DNA from: an uncultured Eubacteriales bacterium
Lineage (GTDB): Bacteria; Bacillota; Clostridia; Christensenellales; CAG-138
Direction of reading: 5' to 3'
Assembly: GCA_902786465.1 (NCBI GenBank)
Contig: CADACQ010000027.1
Coordinates: 1-32,118 of the forward strand
Length of the DNA: 32,118 nt
The notes beneath the pieces are model-generated. The model had not been told where the DNA came from and did not search any database. It was given only the letters and a program-made list of their open reading frames with translations. This document shows, one piece after another, positions 1 through 14,786 of this stretch. Every line of letters begins with the position of its first letter. Position 1 is the stretch's first letter. The translations under genes and the position numbers were made by a program.

Positions 1-186
1 CGTGATGCCACGGGCCTTCTCTTCGGGGGCCTTGTCGATCTCGTCATACCGCATGGCCACCGCTTCGCCGGACTGGGCCAGCGTCATGGTGATCGCCGCA
101 GTCAGAGTGGTCTTGCCGTGGTCAACGTGGCCGATGGTGCCGATGTTGACATGGGGCTTCGTCCGTTCAAATTTTTGCTTTGCCAT
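1..186 (-). CDS. tuf: Elongation factor Tu, N-terminal 62 residues (cut by window edge)
   Basis: EF-Tu is the GTPase that delivers aminoacyl-tRNA to the ribosome. Only codons 1-62 are present; the gene runs off the left edge. The protein starts [16 protein letters not shown] and carries the P-loop GHVDHGKT at residues 19-26, and the fragment ends in the ARGIT stretch before the switch I threonine, all typical of bacterial EF-Tu. The start at 186 is supported by an AAGGAG ribosome binding site about eight bases upstream. It lies 41 bases downstream of fusA with no terminator between them, so it is the last visible gene of the rpsL-rpsG-fusA-tuf operon. Confidence 0.97.
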   Translation of the reverse strand, partial: MAKQKFERTKPHVNIGTIGHVDHGKTTLTAAITMTLAQSGEAVAMRYDEIDKAPEEKARGIT

Positions 187-227
187 TGGTGTTTCTCCTT
201 GATTTCTTATTATTTTATATCGTTGTG

Positions 228-2306
228 TTAAAAGTGGTAGTTGTACCGGCCCAGGATGTTCTCCGCGATGGCCTCGGGCACCTTCTCATAGTGGGCGAAC
301 TGCATCGTGAAGGTGCCGCGCCCCTGGGTGTGGGACCGAAGGCTGGTGGCGTATCCGAACATCTCGGACAGGGGGCAGAGGGCGTCGATGGCGGTGCCCA
401 TGTTCCGGGTCTCCATGCCGCTGATACGGCAGCGGCGGCTGGAGAGATCGCCGGTGATGTCGCCCACGTACTCCTCGGGGACGATGATCTCCACGTCCAT
501 GACGGGCTCCATGAGCACGCTGTTCTCCCGCTTCAAGCCCTCCTTCACCGCCAGGGAACCGGCGATCTCGAAGGCCTGCTCGGAGGAGTCCACCTCATGA
601 TAGGAACCGTCCAGCAGAGTGGCGCTTACGTCCATGACCTCGTATCCGCCCAGAGGGCCGGACTGGAGGGCGCCGCGGATGCCCTTGTCGATGGCGGGAA
701 TGAACTCCTTGGGGATCACGCCGCCCACGGTCTTGTCCGTGAACAGGTACCCCTCCCCCGTCTCCCGGGGCTCGAAGAGCACCAGGCAGTCGCCGTACTG
801 GCCGTGACCGCCGGTCTGCCGCACGAAGCGGCCCCGGGCCTTGACGGGCGATTTGATGGTCTCCTTGTAGGACACCTGAGGCTTGCCCACCGTGGCCTCC
901 ACCCGGAACTCCCGGATGAGCCGGTCCACGATGATCTCCAGATGGAGCTCGCCCATGCCGGCGATGATGGTCTGGCCGGTCTGTTGGTCCACGTAGGTGC
1001 GGAAGGTGGGGTCCTCGTCCTGCAATTTCAGCAGGGCCTGGTCCATCTTCTCCTGCCCCGCCTTGGTCTTGGGCTCGATGGCCACCTGGATGACCGGGTT
1101 GGGGAAGGTCATGCTTTCGAGGAGCATGGCGTGTCCCTCGCCGCAGAGGGTGTCGCCGGTGGAGGCGTCCTTCATGCCCACCAGAGCCACGATGTCTCCG
1201 GCGTAGGCCTCCTCCACCTCGGTGCGCACGTTGGCGTGCATCATGAGCACCTTGCTGACCCGGGACTTTCGCTGCTTGCCTACATTATATACGTAGGTGC
1301 CGCTCTTGAGGGTGCCGCTGTAGACCCGGACGAAGGCCAGCCGTCCCACGAAGGGATCGGCGATGATCTTGAAGACCAGGGCCACCAGGGGGCCCTTGTC
1401 GTCCGCGTGGGCCAGCACCTCTCCCTTGCCCTCGGCGTCCGTGCCCTTGGCGGGGGGGATGTCGAGAGGCGAGGGCAGATACGCCACGATGGCGTTCATC
1501 AGGGGCTGGACGCCCTTGTTCCGATAGGAGCTGCCGCAGGTCACGGGGACCGCGCTGCCGGTGAGGGTGGCCTTGCGGATGCAGGCGTTGAGCTCCGCCT
1601 CCGTGATCTCCTCCCCCTCGAAGTACTTCTCCATCAGATCCTCATCCTGGTCGATGACGGCCTCAATGAGGTTGTTCCGGTACTCCTCGGCCTGGTCCGC
1701 CATGTCCGCGGGGATGTCCTCCTCCCGGATGTCGGTGCCATCGTCGTTGTAGTAGACCTCCGCCTTCATCCGCACCAGGTCCACGAGACCACGGAAGGTG
1801 TTCTCCGAACCGATGGGCAGCTGGATGGGGACGGGGTTCGCGCCGAGCCGCTGGCGCATCATGTCGATCACGTTGAAGAAATCGGCGCCGACAATGTCCA
1901 TCTTGTTCACGTAGGCGATCCGGGGCACGCCGTAGCGCACAGCTTGGCGCCACACGGTCTCGGACTGGGGCTCCACCCCGCCCTTTGCGCAGAACACGGC
2001 AACAGCACCATCCAGGACCCGGAGGGAGCGCTCCACCTCCACGGTGAAGTCCACATGTCCCGGGGTGTCGATGATGTTGATGCGGTGACCCTTCCAATAG
2101 CAGGTGGTGGCGGCGGAGGTGATGGTGATACCACGCTCCTGTTCCTGGACCATGTAGTCCATGGTGGCCGCGCCCTCGTGCACCTCGCCCATCTTGTGGA
2201 TCTTGCCCGAATAGAACAGTATCCGCTCGGTGGTGGTGGTCTTGCCGGCATCGATGTGGGCCATGATGCCGATATTTCTGGTCAGTTCCAGCGGAATTTC
2301 GCGCAT
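228..2306 (-). CDS. fusA: Elongation factor G
   Basis: EF-G is the cytosolic GTPase that drives ribosomal translocation and, with RRF, ribosome recycling. At 692 residues it has the normal length. The G domain shows G1 AHIDAGKT (16-23), the switch region RGITI (58-62), G3 DTPGHVDF (80-87) and G4 NKMD (134-137). The C-terminal half carries the conserved domain IV segment with GGHGQYGDC. The start lies only five bases after the rpsG stop, and no good Shine-Dalgarno sequence is visible just upstream, so translation is probably coupled to rpsG (inference). The gene sits in the standard position between rpsG and tuf. Confidence 0.98.
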   Translation of the reverse strand: MREIPLELTRNIGIMAHIDAGKTTTTERILFYSGKIHKMGEVHEGAATMDYMVQEQERGITITSAATTCYWKGHRINIIDTPGHVDFTVEVERSLRVLDGAVAVFCAKGGVEPQSETVWRQAVRYGVPRIAYVNKMDIVGADFFNVIDMMRQRLGANPVPIQLPIGSENTFRGLVDLVRMKAEVYYNDDGTDIREEDIPADMADQAEEYRNNLIEAVIDQDEDLMEKYFEGEEITEAELNACIRKATLTGSAVPVTCGSSYRNKGVQPLMNAIVAYLPSPLDIPPAKGTDAEGKGEVLAHADDKGPLVALVFKIIADPFVGRLAFVRVYSGTLKSGTYVYNVGKQRKSRVSKVLMMHANVRTEVEEAYAGDIVALVGMKDASTGDTLCGEGHAMLLESMTFPNPVIQVAIEPKTKAGQEKMDQALLKLQDEDPTFRTYVDQQTGQTIIAGMGELHLEIIVDRLIREFRVEATVGKPQVSYKETIKSPVKARGRFVRQTGGHGQYGDCLVLFEPRETGEGYLFTDKTVGGVIPKEFIPAIDKGIRGALQSGPLGGYEVMDVSATLLDGSYHEVDSSEQAFEIAGSLAVKEGLKRENSVLMEPVMDVEIIVPEEYVGDITGDLSSRRCRISGMETRNMGTAIDALCPLSEMFGYATSLRSHTQGRGTFTMQFAHYEKVPEAIAENILGRYNYHF

Positions 2307-2311
2307 TGGGA

Positions 2312-2782
2312 TTACCAGCGGTAATGGGCGAAGGCCTTGTTGGCCTCGGCCATACGGTGGGTATCTTCCTTCTTCTTCACCGCGTTGCCGGCGTTGTTGG
2401 CACCGTCCAGGATCTCGCCGGCCAGGCGCTCACGCATGGTGCGCTCGCCACGGGCGCGGGCATAGGACACGAGCCAGCGAAGGCCCAGGGTCTGCCGGCG
2501 CTCGGCACGGATCTCGATGGGGACCTGGTAGGTGGAACCGCCGACGCGGCGGGCCTTGACTTCCAGCACGGGCATGATGTTGTTCATGGCCTCCTCGAAC
2601 ACTTCGAGGGCGGGACGGCCGGTCTTCTCGGCGATGGTGTCGAAAGCCTCATACACGGCGGCCTGGGCAACGCCCCGCTTGCCGTCCAGCATGACCTGGT
2701 TGATGAGCTTGGTGACCACGGTGCTCTTATAGATAGGATCGGGAAGCACTTCCCGCTTGGGGATAAAACCACGTCTAGGCAT
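2312..2782 (-). CDS. rpsG: 30S ribosomal protein S7
   Basis: S7 is a primary binding protein of the 3' major domain of 16S rRNA and helps shape the mRNA exit region and E site. The product is 156 residues, the family norm, starting [16 protein letters not shown], with the conserved [17 protein letters not shown] block and the [13 protein letters not shown] segment typical of bacterial S7. A strong GGAGG ribosome binding site lies seven bases before the ATG. It follows rpsL by 12 bases and precedes fusA by five, the usual str operon layout. Confidence 0.98.
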   Translation of the reverse strand: MPRRGFIPKREVLPDPIYKSTVVTKLINQVMLDGKRGVAQAAVYEAFDTIAEKTGRPALEVFEEAMNNIMPVLEVKARRVGGSTYQVPIEIRAERRQTLGLRWLVSYARARGERTMRERLAGEILDGANNAGNAVKKKEDTHRMAEANKAFAHYRW

Positions 2783-2794
2783 AGGTGTACCTCC

Positions 2795-3169
2795 TTATTT
2801 CTTGGGGCGCTTGGCGCCGTAGAGGGAGCGAGCCTGCTTGCGGTTGGCAACGCCGGCTGCATCGCGGGTGCCGCGGATGATGTGGTACCGGACGCCGGGC
2901 AGGTCCTTGACACGGCCGCCGCGGATGAGCACCACGGAGTGCTCCTGCAGGTTGTGGCCGATGCCGGGGATGTAGGCGGTACCTTCGAGACCGTCGGTCA
3001 GACGGACACGGGCGATTTTACGAAGCGCGGAGTTGGGCTTTTTCGGGGTCATGGTACGGACCGCCGTGCAAACGCCCCTGCGCTGGGGGCACTGCTTGAG
3101 GATAGGCGCGTTGGACTTATACTGCACCTGCTCCCGGCCCTTGCGAACCAACTGGTTAATGGTCGGCAT
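2795..3169 (-). CDS. rpsL: 30S ribosomal protein S12
   Basis: S12 sits at the decoding centre of the small subunit and contributes to accuracy. The product is 124 residues, starting [13 protein letters not shown]. The two loops associated with streptomycin resistance are wild type: lysine is kept in [11 protein letters not shown] and in [20 protein letters not shown] ribosome binding site lies six bases before the ATG. It is the first gene of the str operon, downstream of a consensus promoter at 3338-3366 and a leader of about 160 nucleotides. Confidence 0.98.
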   Translation of the reverse strand: MPTINQLVRKGREQVQYKSNAPILKQCPQRRGVCTAVRTMTPKKPNSALRKIARVRLTDGLEGTAYIPGIGHNLQEHSVVLIRGGRVKDLPGVRYHIIRGTRDAAGVANRKQARSLYGAKRPKK

Positions 3170-3330
3170 GAGAATTCCTCCTGATAGAATGATGAAAATA
3201 TATATCTATTGCTAATTCAATCTCTCTGCAACCCAATTCGTAGAGAGTATTGTCCTGATTCAGGCGGGATAAACCCGCTCGGCTTCAAAAAAGCCGCAAT
3301 AGCAGCGCATGGGTCTCCCCATACACCGCG
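3170..3330 (-). promoter_or_regulatory. Structured 5' leader of the str operon
   Basis: The stretch between the predicted transcription start (about 3330) and rpsL holds three small inverted repeats. CGGCTT/AAGCCG is at 3280-3296, GCGGG/CCCGC at 3264-3278 and CTCTCT/AGAGAG at 3222-3247; the rest, close to rpsL, is AT-rich. None is followed by a clear run of T on the minus strand, so simple rho-independent attenuation is not evident. A regulatory leader is possible, since ribosomal protein operons often have one, but I do not recognise a known family. Confidence 0.4.
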
Positions 3331-3337
3331 AAAACAA

Positions 3338-3366
3338 ATTGTATCAGGATGACGGCCACTTGTCAA
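3338..3366 (-). promoter_or_regulatory. Consensus promoter of the rpsL-rpsG-fusA-tuf operon
   Basis: On the minus strand TTGACA (3366-3361) and TACAAT (3343-3338) are separated by exactly 17 bases. This is a perfect -35 box and a one-mismatch -10 box for the housekeeping sigma factor. The predicted start is near 3330. The -35 box contains the TGA stop codon of the gene upstream (3363-3365), so the promoter abuts that coding region. Confidence 0.85.
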
Positions 3367-4124
3367 TCCGAAATTTTACCGTCTTCCTCACTTTTTTCCT
3401 CGGCTGCAGCGGGCACGGCCGTGCCGACGCCGTAGCAGAGGCGCTTGCGGGTGAACACGGGCTGGGGGTACTTCCCCTCCACCACGCTTTCCCAATCCAA
3501 TGAAATCATGCGCTGGACCAGGGGATGATCCCTCAGATCCATGTAGGTCCGCTCGTTGAAGCGAGCCCGGAGGATCCGGGTCAGGACCCGGCTCGCCAAA
3601 AAGCTCAGTCCGGCAGCCAGCAGCATCACCAGCAGGGGCAGCCCCCGCCAGACGTTCCGAAGGCTCTGGGCCACCGGCTCCTGGGCCACGACGAGGAGCG
3701 CCGCCCCCAGGATCAAGATGGTCACCAGCATGGGCGTCCAGCTCAAGAGCTGGAACCGCCGCCGGCAGGCCCGGCAGCAGCCAAACTGGAGGGGCACCAC
3801 GAAGCCGTAAGCCTTGCTTCGAAACAGGCTCAGCTTCTTTTTGCGGGCCCGGGGATCGGCGTGGCCCATGTCGAAGAGGCCGTAGCTCTCCCGCTTCCCC
3901 TTTTCCTCCCCCTTGCAGAGGGAGCAGGTCTCGCCCACGAACAGGGAGGCGATTCCCTCCTCCGGCAGGAGGGAAAAGAGGGTGTTCACGTCGTCCCGGA
4001 TGTCGTTGCACTCCCGGGGGTCCTTGCCCTCGGCGGGGCAGCCCCGGCAAGCGCGCATGTTCAGCCGAGCGCAGGTCTCGGTGCCCCACAGGGGGCAATT
4101 TCGGTTGGTCCGTTCCTGTTCCAT
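3363..4124 (-). CDS. Cysteine-rich protein with two membrane segments, unknown function
   Basis: I do not recognise this family. The 253-residue product has a cytosolic-looking N-terminal half rich in cysteine (C10, C18, C26, C29, C39, then C67-x2-C70, then C116, C117, C120). This looks like one or two zinc-ribbon or metal-binding modules. Two hydrophobic segments follow at about 131-147 and 162-180, then a charged C-terminal tail with an acidic end. A GGAGG ribosome binding site stands five bases before the ATG. It begins 22 bases after the rpoC stop with no terminator between, so it is co-transcribed with rpoBC; many Bacillota carry an L7Ae-like ribosomal gene between rpoC and rpsL instead. 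Its stop codon overlaps the str promoter. A role linked to transcription or translation is only a guess from position. Confidence 0.85.
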   Translation of the reverse strand: MEQERTNRNCPLWGTETCARLNMRACRGCPAEGKDPRECNDIRDDVNTLFSLLPEEGIASLFVGETCSLCKGEEKGKRESYGLFDMGHADPRARKKKLSLFRSKAYGFVVPLQFGCCRACRRRFQLLSWTPMLVTILILGAALLVVAQEPVAQSLRNVWRGLPLLVMLLAAGLSFLASRVLTRILRARFNERTYMDLRDHPLVQRMISLDWESVVEGKYPQPVFTRKRLCYGVGTAVPAAAEEKSEEDGKISD

Positions 4125-4146
4125 GCGCGCCTCCGGTAGATGGTCC

Positions 4147-7680
<3,534 letters not shown>

Positions 7681-7706
7681 TCTCTTTCTCCTTTACCCAG
7701 CCTACC

Positions 7707-11408
<3,702 letters not shown>

Positions 11409-11546
11409 TTCGTTGACCTTGGAAAAGCTCTTGCGGACCCGACCGACTTTGATTGCATCTTGCCTCTGTTTGCCCCCCGTCCGCGGGAAAAACCCTCGAA
11501 GTAACGGGCATAGACCGACAGTTTAGCTATCATAATGCGACTTAGG

Positions 11547-11575
11547 ATAATATCACTATGTCCACAAGCTGTCAA
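11547..11575 (-). promoter_or_regulatory. Consensus promoter of rpoBC
   Basis: On the minus strand TTGACA (11575-11570) and TATTAT (11552-11547) are 17 bases apart, a near-perfect housekeeping promoter. Transcription would start near 11540, giving a leader of about 130 nucleotides before rpoB. The region between it and the divergent plus-strand gene is AT-rich, unlike the surrounding coding DNA. Confidence 0.85.
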
Positions 11576-11691
11576 GAAATATTTTTACAAACCAGCAATA
11601 TTTTATTGTCCCTGAATACATTGGTATGGGAGAAGCGTTTTTTCGTCCACACTGGACCCATGAAAACCATATGAAAGGAAGCGATACACCT

Positions 11692-12258
11692 ATGGAACAA
11701 GCCATCGTCGCCCGCCCTCGGACCGGCTGGAACAGCGCCGAGGAAGCCCTGCTGCTGGAGGCCGTGGACCGGTGCCGGGCCGCCGGGGAGCCTTTGAAGA
11801 CCGCCTTCACGGAGGCCGCGCGGCAGACGGGCCGCCGCCCCAACAGCGTCCGGAACCACTATTACGCCAGCAGCAAGGGGACCGGGGCCGCCCCCGCCTT
11901 TCTGCCCTTCTCGGAGGAGGAGAGTTTATCCCTGCTCAAAACGGTGCTCCAGGCCAGGTCCGCCGGGGAGTCCGTCCGGGCCTGCACCCTCCGGATCGCT
12001 CAGGGAGACACCCGGCGGATGCTCCGGTATCAGAACAAGTATCGGGCCCTGCTCAAGAACCGGCCCGCCCTGGTGGATCAGGCCCGCCGGGAGCTGGCGG
12101 AGACGGGCGGCCCCGTCTTCGACCCCTACGCCCCCTCCCCCGCCGGCCCGGGCCGCCCCCGGAAGGCGGCTGCCGAAAGGGACACCGACGCCCTGATCCG
12201 CACCCTGTGCGAGAGCCTTACGGCGCTGCTCAGCAGGGTGGAGCGGTCTCAAACATGA
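11692..12258 (+). CDS. Myb/SANT-like regulator with duplicated domain and AT-hook
   Basis: The 188-residue product looks like a DNA-binding protein of the type represented by RsfA, a Myb-like sporulation regulator of Bacillota. The first Myb/SANT-like helical unit is at about 12-58 (W13, then EEALLLEAVDRC, ending RRPNSVRNHYYA). A second, related unit follows at about 72-121 (FSEEESLSLLKTV, ending RYQNKYRALL). A PGRPRK motif at 153-158 matches an AT-hook core, and a short helix closes the protein. The start at 11692 is chosen because AAAGGA lies 12 bases upstream; longer readings from 11626 or 11671 would put that site inside the gene. It is the only plus-strand gene in the window. I see no convincing promoter, so control is unknown; the specific function is an inference. 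Confidence 0.8.
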   Translation: MEQAIVARPRTGWNSAEEALLLEAVDRCRAAGEPLKTAFTEAARQTGRRPNSVRNHYYASSKGTGAAPAFLPFSEEESLSLLKTVLQARSAGESVRACTLRIAQGDTRRMLRYQNKYRALLKNRPALVDQARRELAETGGPVFDPYAPSPAGPGRPRKAAAERDTDALIRTLCESLTALLSRVERSQT

Positions 12259-12260
12259 AC

Positions 12261-12291
12261 GTACCCTCCTTCAAATTTTGAAGGAGGGTAC
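12261..12291. repeat. Perfect 15-bp inverted repeat just after the Myb-like gene
   Basis: GTACCCTCCTTCAAA is followed, after one base, by its exact reverse complement. As RNA it would form a long hairpin three bases after the stop codon at 12258. No T-run follows on either strand within a few bases, so it is not a classic rho-independent terminator, although it could still act as one or as a 3' end stabiliser for the two convergent genes. Confidence 0.8.
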
Positions 12292-12322
12292 TTCAACCGT
12301 TGAAGGAGGGTACTTCAACCGT
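12279..12322. repeat. 22-bp tandem repeat, two perfect copies
   Basis: TGAAGGAGGGTACTTCAACC plus GT occurs at 12279-12300 and again at 12301-12322. The first copy forms the right arm of the neighbouring inverted repeat, and each copy junction makes a smaller dyad (CTTCAAC/GTTGAAG). This is non-coding DNA between two convergent genes. Confidence 0.9.
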
Positions 12323-12329
12323 TGAACCC

Positions 12330-12371
12330 TATAATAGAGTATTTATAATAGAGGATTTATAATAGACGCTC
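12330..12371. repeat. 14-bp repeats each beginning with TATAAT
   Basis: TATAATAGAGTATT, TATAATAGAGGATT and TATAATAGACGCTC follow each other with a period of 14 bases; a fourth TATAAT lies at 12406. TTGAAC at 12322-12327 stands 16 bases before the TATAAT at 12344-12349, so a plus-strand promoter is formally present, pointing into the 3' end of the convergent transporter gene. Whether it is active is unknown. Confidence 0.65.
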
Positions 12372-12445
12372 CCTGCGGTCGCAGTCAGTCAGTCTACAGA
12401 GGATTTATAATAGACGCTCCCTGCGGTCGCAGTCAGTCAGTCTAC
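12350..12445. repeat. 48-bp perfect tandem duplication
   Basis: Positions 12350-12397 and 12398-12445 are identical. Each unit holds one TATAAT, a CTGCG/CGCAG dyad and an outer TAGAC/GTCTA pairing, so each could fold into a stem-loop on either strand. The copies are perfect, which points to recent duplication or active turnover by slippage or recombination. It lies between the convergent Myb-like and transporter genes. Confidence 0.93.
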
Positions 12446-12473
12446 GGACGGACCGACGGACAGGATGGGAAAA

Positions 12474-13418
12474 CTATGCGTCGAATATTCCCAATACGAT
12501 GATGCCGGCCACGGTGAGGGCGATGGCCCCGTAGTGCTTCCAGGACAGCTTCTCCTTCAGGAAGATGCGGCTCCAGACCACGGACAGAGCGCAGTAGGAG
12601 GCGATGATGGCCGCGGCGAAGCCCGCGTGGGCCGTGTCGCCCAGGGCGTAGATGTAGGCGAGCTGGCCCGCCGTCTCGAAGACGCCGCCCAGGAGCTTGG
12701 GCCCCTCGGCCTTTACGGTCAGCTTGTCCCGCCGGACGCCCAGCACGTAGATGGCGGCCACGATGCCCACCGCCAGGAAGGTGAGCTCATAGGCCACGTT
12801 GGCCGGGCCCTCCTCCAGCATGGTGGGGAACAGGGTGTCCAGGAAGGTGCCCGTGGCCTCCTCCCGGAGGATCACGGAATCGAAGAAGGTGCCCAAAGCG
12901 TCGATGATGCAATATAAGATAGGAAAGAGCAGGGCGATGAAGCTCTTCTCATACTTCACCTTGCTGTTCTTCTGGCGCATCTCCCTGGCATAGTCGCTCT
13001 CGGTCAGCTCCGCCACGCCCAGCAGCACCACGCCCACGGTCACCGCCGCCACGCCGATCCACTGGATCAGGTTGGGCATCTCCTGCAAAAACAGGAAGCA
13101 GAGGACCGCCGCGATGCCGCCGGAGGAGTTGCAGATGGGGCTGGACACGGAGAGCTCGATGTAGCGAAGGCCCACGTAGCCCAGCGTCATGGACAGGATG
13201 TACATGAAGCTGGCGGGCAGATACGCCACGATCACGTCCCAGCTGATCTCGACCCCGCCGATGAAGATCTCATAGGCGGCGTGGAGGCCCATGACCAGGC
13301 CCACGGCCATGACCATCTTCCAATGGCTCAGCTTGTCGCTGGGCTTGGAGCCGATCTTGGAGAACATGTCCGAGCCGCTCCAGCAGAGCAGCGCGATGAG
13401 AGAGAGCACGAACCACAT
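12474..13418 (-). CDS. EamA/DMT-family membrane transporter
   Basis: The 314-residue product is hydrophobic almost throughout, with about ten predicted membrane helices. It has the two-fold repeat of the drug/metabolite transporter superfamily: one half begins MWFVLSLIALLCWSGSDMF and the second begins after a charged linker near residue 150 (EMRQKNSKVKYEKS). Both halves end in the family pattern of a helix after a short basic segment (FLFLQEMPNLIQWIG and FLKEKLSWKHYGAIALT). A GGAGGA ribosome binding site lies about nine bases before the ATG. It is preceded by the ricT terminator. I see no clear promoter of its own, so low-level read-through is one possibility. The substrate cannot be told from sequence. 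Confidence 0.88.
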   Translation of the reverse strand: MWFVLSLIALLCWSGSDMFSKIGSKPSDKLSHWKMVMAVGLVMGLHAAYEIFIGGVEISWDVIVAYLPASFMYILSMTLGYVGLRYIELSVSSPICNSSGGIAAVLCFLFLQEMPNLIQWIGVAAVTVGVVLLGVAELTESDYAREMRQKNSKVKYEKSFIALLFPILYCIIDALGTFFDSVILREEATGTFLDTLFPTMLEEGPANVAYELTFLAVGIVAAIYVLGVRRDKLTVKAEGPKLLGGVFETAGQLAYIYALGDTAHAGFAAAIIASYCALSVVWSRIFLKEKLSWKHYGAIALTVAGIIVLGIFDA

Positions 13419-13451
13419 ATGCTACATTCCTCCAAATGGTTGTTTGTCCAG

Positions 13452-13480
13452 AAAAAAGCGGCCTCCCTCGGGAAGCCGCT
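13452..13480 (-). terminator. Rho-independent terminator after ricT
   Basis: On the minus strand AGCGGCTTCCC and GGGAGGCCGCT pair over 11 positions (one G-T pair) around a two-base loop, followed directly by TTTTTT. It lies ten bases after the ricT stop and closes the holB-ricT operon. Confidence 0.9.
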
Positions 13481-13490
13481 GCGCATCGTT

Positions 13491-14786
13491 TCAGGCCTTC
13501 TGGCCCCCGGAGCCCCCGGGCGTCCTGGGCCCGAAGGAACGGCGGCGGTTGTTGGACCGACGCTTGCGGCTGAAGGGCACGGCGGCCGCCCCGGACGCGG
13601 GCGCGGCAACAGGAGCCGAGGTCTCCCCCGTCTCTGCCTTCGGCACAGGCACGTCCGGCTTGGACTGCCTGTCGGTCTTGGGCTTGTTGGCGTTCCAGTT
13701 CTGGTTCTCCTTCCGCTCGCCCTTCTGCTGGGGCTTGTCGGCCTTCTGTTGGGGCTTCTCCGCCTTCTGCTGGGGCTTAGGCTGGGCCTTGGGCTCCCCC
13801 TCGGGCTGCTTGTCGCTTCCCTTGGGCTGGGCGGATGGCTCGGTGCGCCGGGGCTGCCGCCGATCCCGGTTCTGCCGGAACTGGCTTCCCTGGGCAAGGG
13901 GGGTGAAGCCCTCGCCGGCGGGCTCGTTCAGCGCGTCCGCGGCGGCCTGGGCCGCCCGTTCCACGGCCCGCTCCTTGGCGCCGGGACCCAGATCCTCGTA
14001 GGGGTACTCCCGAACGTCGATAGTCCCGTCCTCCGCCGTCAGCTTCACCTTGGTCTTCTCGGTGATGACGTTGTTCTCCACCACGATGCCCACGCCGTCG
14101 GGGGTCTCGATCTCCTTCCCGGTCTTGGGCATGAGCTTATGCATCTGCTCGTAGCAGCTCTCCTCGTACTGGAGGCAGCACATGAGCCGCCCGCAGAGGC
14201 CCGAGATCTTGGTGGGGCTCAACGCCAGGTTCTGCTCCTTGGCCATCTTGATGGTCACGGGGCGGAAGTCGTCTAAAAACTGTTTGCAGCACACGGGCCG
14301 CCCGCAGGGCCCGAGACCGCCCAGCATCTTCGCCTCGTCCCGGACGCCGATCTGGCGAAGCTCGATCCGGGTCTTGAACACGTACGCGAGGTCCTTCACC
14401 AGGTCCCGAAAGTCCACCCGATCGTCCGCGGTGAAATAGAACACCACCTTGCTGCCGGTCAGGTTATACTCCACGTTCACCAGCTTCATATCGAGGCCGT
14501 GCTCCGCTATCTTCTGCTCGCAGATGGGAAAGGCTTCCTTCTCCTTGTCCCAGTAGTACTGCCGCATGCGCAGGTCCTCTTCGGTAGCCACCCGCTGCAC
14601 GGGCTTGAGGGGGGAGACCACCTTGTCGTCCTCCACCTCCGTGACGCCCATGGTCACGTCCGCGTACTCCACGCCCCGGGCCGTTTCCACTACGACCCCC
14701 TGGCCCGCCTGGATATCGAGATCGCCCGGGTCGAAATAGTAGACCCGGCCGCTGTTCCTGAACTTAACTCCGATTACCTTTACCAT
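13491..14786 (-). CDS. ricT: RicT/YaaT-type PSP1 protein with long disordered basic tail
   Basis: In Bacillus, RicT with RicA and RicF forms the Y-complex, which carries iron-sulfur clusters and affects RNase Y processing, sporulation and competence. Residues 1-265 match the PSP1 family, with the conserved cysteines C161, C166, C167 (GPCGRPVCCKQF) and C198, C203, C204, C211 (GLCGRLMCCLQYEESC) that belong to the cluster-binding region. The product has 431 residues against roughly 275 in Bacillus. The extra C-terminal part is low-complexity, with three PQQK repeats (338-355) and an arginine-rich end (SRKRRSNNRRRSFGPR, 406-421). The start overlaps the holB stop by 23 bases. Pairing with holB is the usual Bacillota arrangement, which supports the call. 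Confidence 0.92.
   Translation of the reverse strand: MVKVIGVKFRNSGRVYYFDPGDLDIQAGQGVVVETARGVEYADVTMGVTEVEDDKVVSPLKPVQRVATEEDLRMRQYYWDKEKEAFPICEQKIAEHGLDMKLVNVEYNLTGSKVVFYFTADDRVDFRDLVKDLAYVFKTRIELRQIGVRDEAKMLGGLGPCGRPVCCKQFLDDFRPVTIKMAKEQNLALSPTKISGLCGRLMCCLQYEESCYEQMHKLMPKTGKEIETPDGVGIVVENNVITEKTKVKLTAEDGTIDVREYPYEDLGPGAKERAVERAAQAAADALNEPAGEGFTPLAQGSQFRQNRDRRQPRRTEPSAQPKGSDKQPEGEPKAQPKPQQKAEKPQQKADKPQQKGERKENQNWNANKPKTDRQSKPDVPVPKAETGETSAPVAAPASGAAAVPFSRKRRSNNRRRSFGPRTPGGSGGQKA

Noticed and set aside
3264-3296. Terminator of the rpoBC operon in the str leader
   Set aside because: The stems are short (five and six pairs) and have no T-run after them on the minus strand; the T-run lies in the loop of one stem. 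The region is also downstream of the str promoter.
11571-11691. Promoter for the Myb-like gene
   Set aside because: Several AT-rich hexamers occur, but no pair with a 16-18 base spacing resembles a housekeeping promoter, and sporulation-type motifs could not be claimed with confidence.
12261-12445. CRISPR array
   Set aside because: Repeats are directly adjacent, without spacers of constant length, and there are no cas genes.
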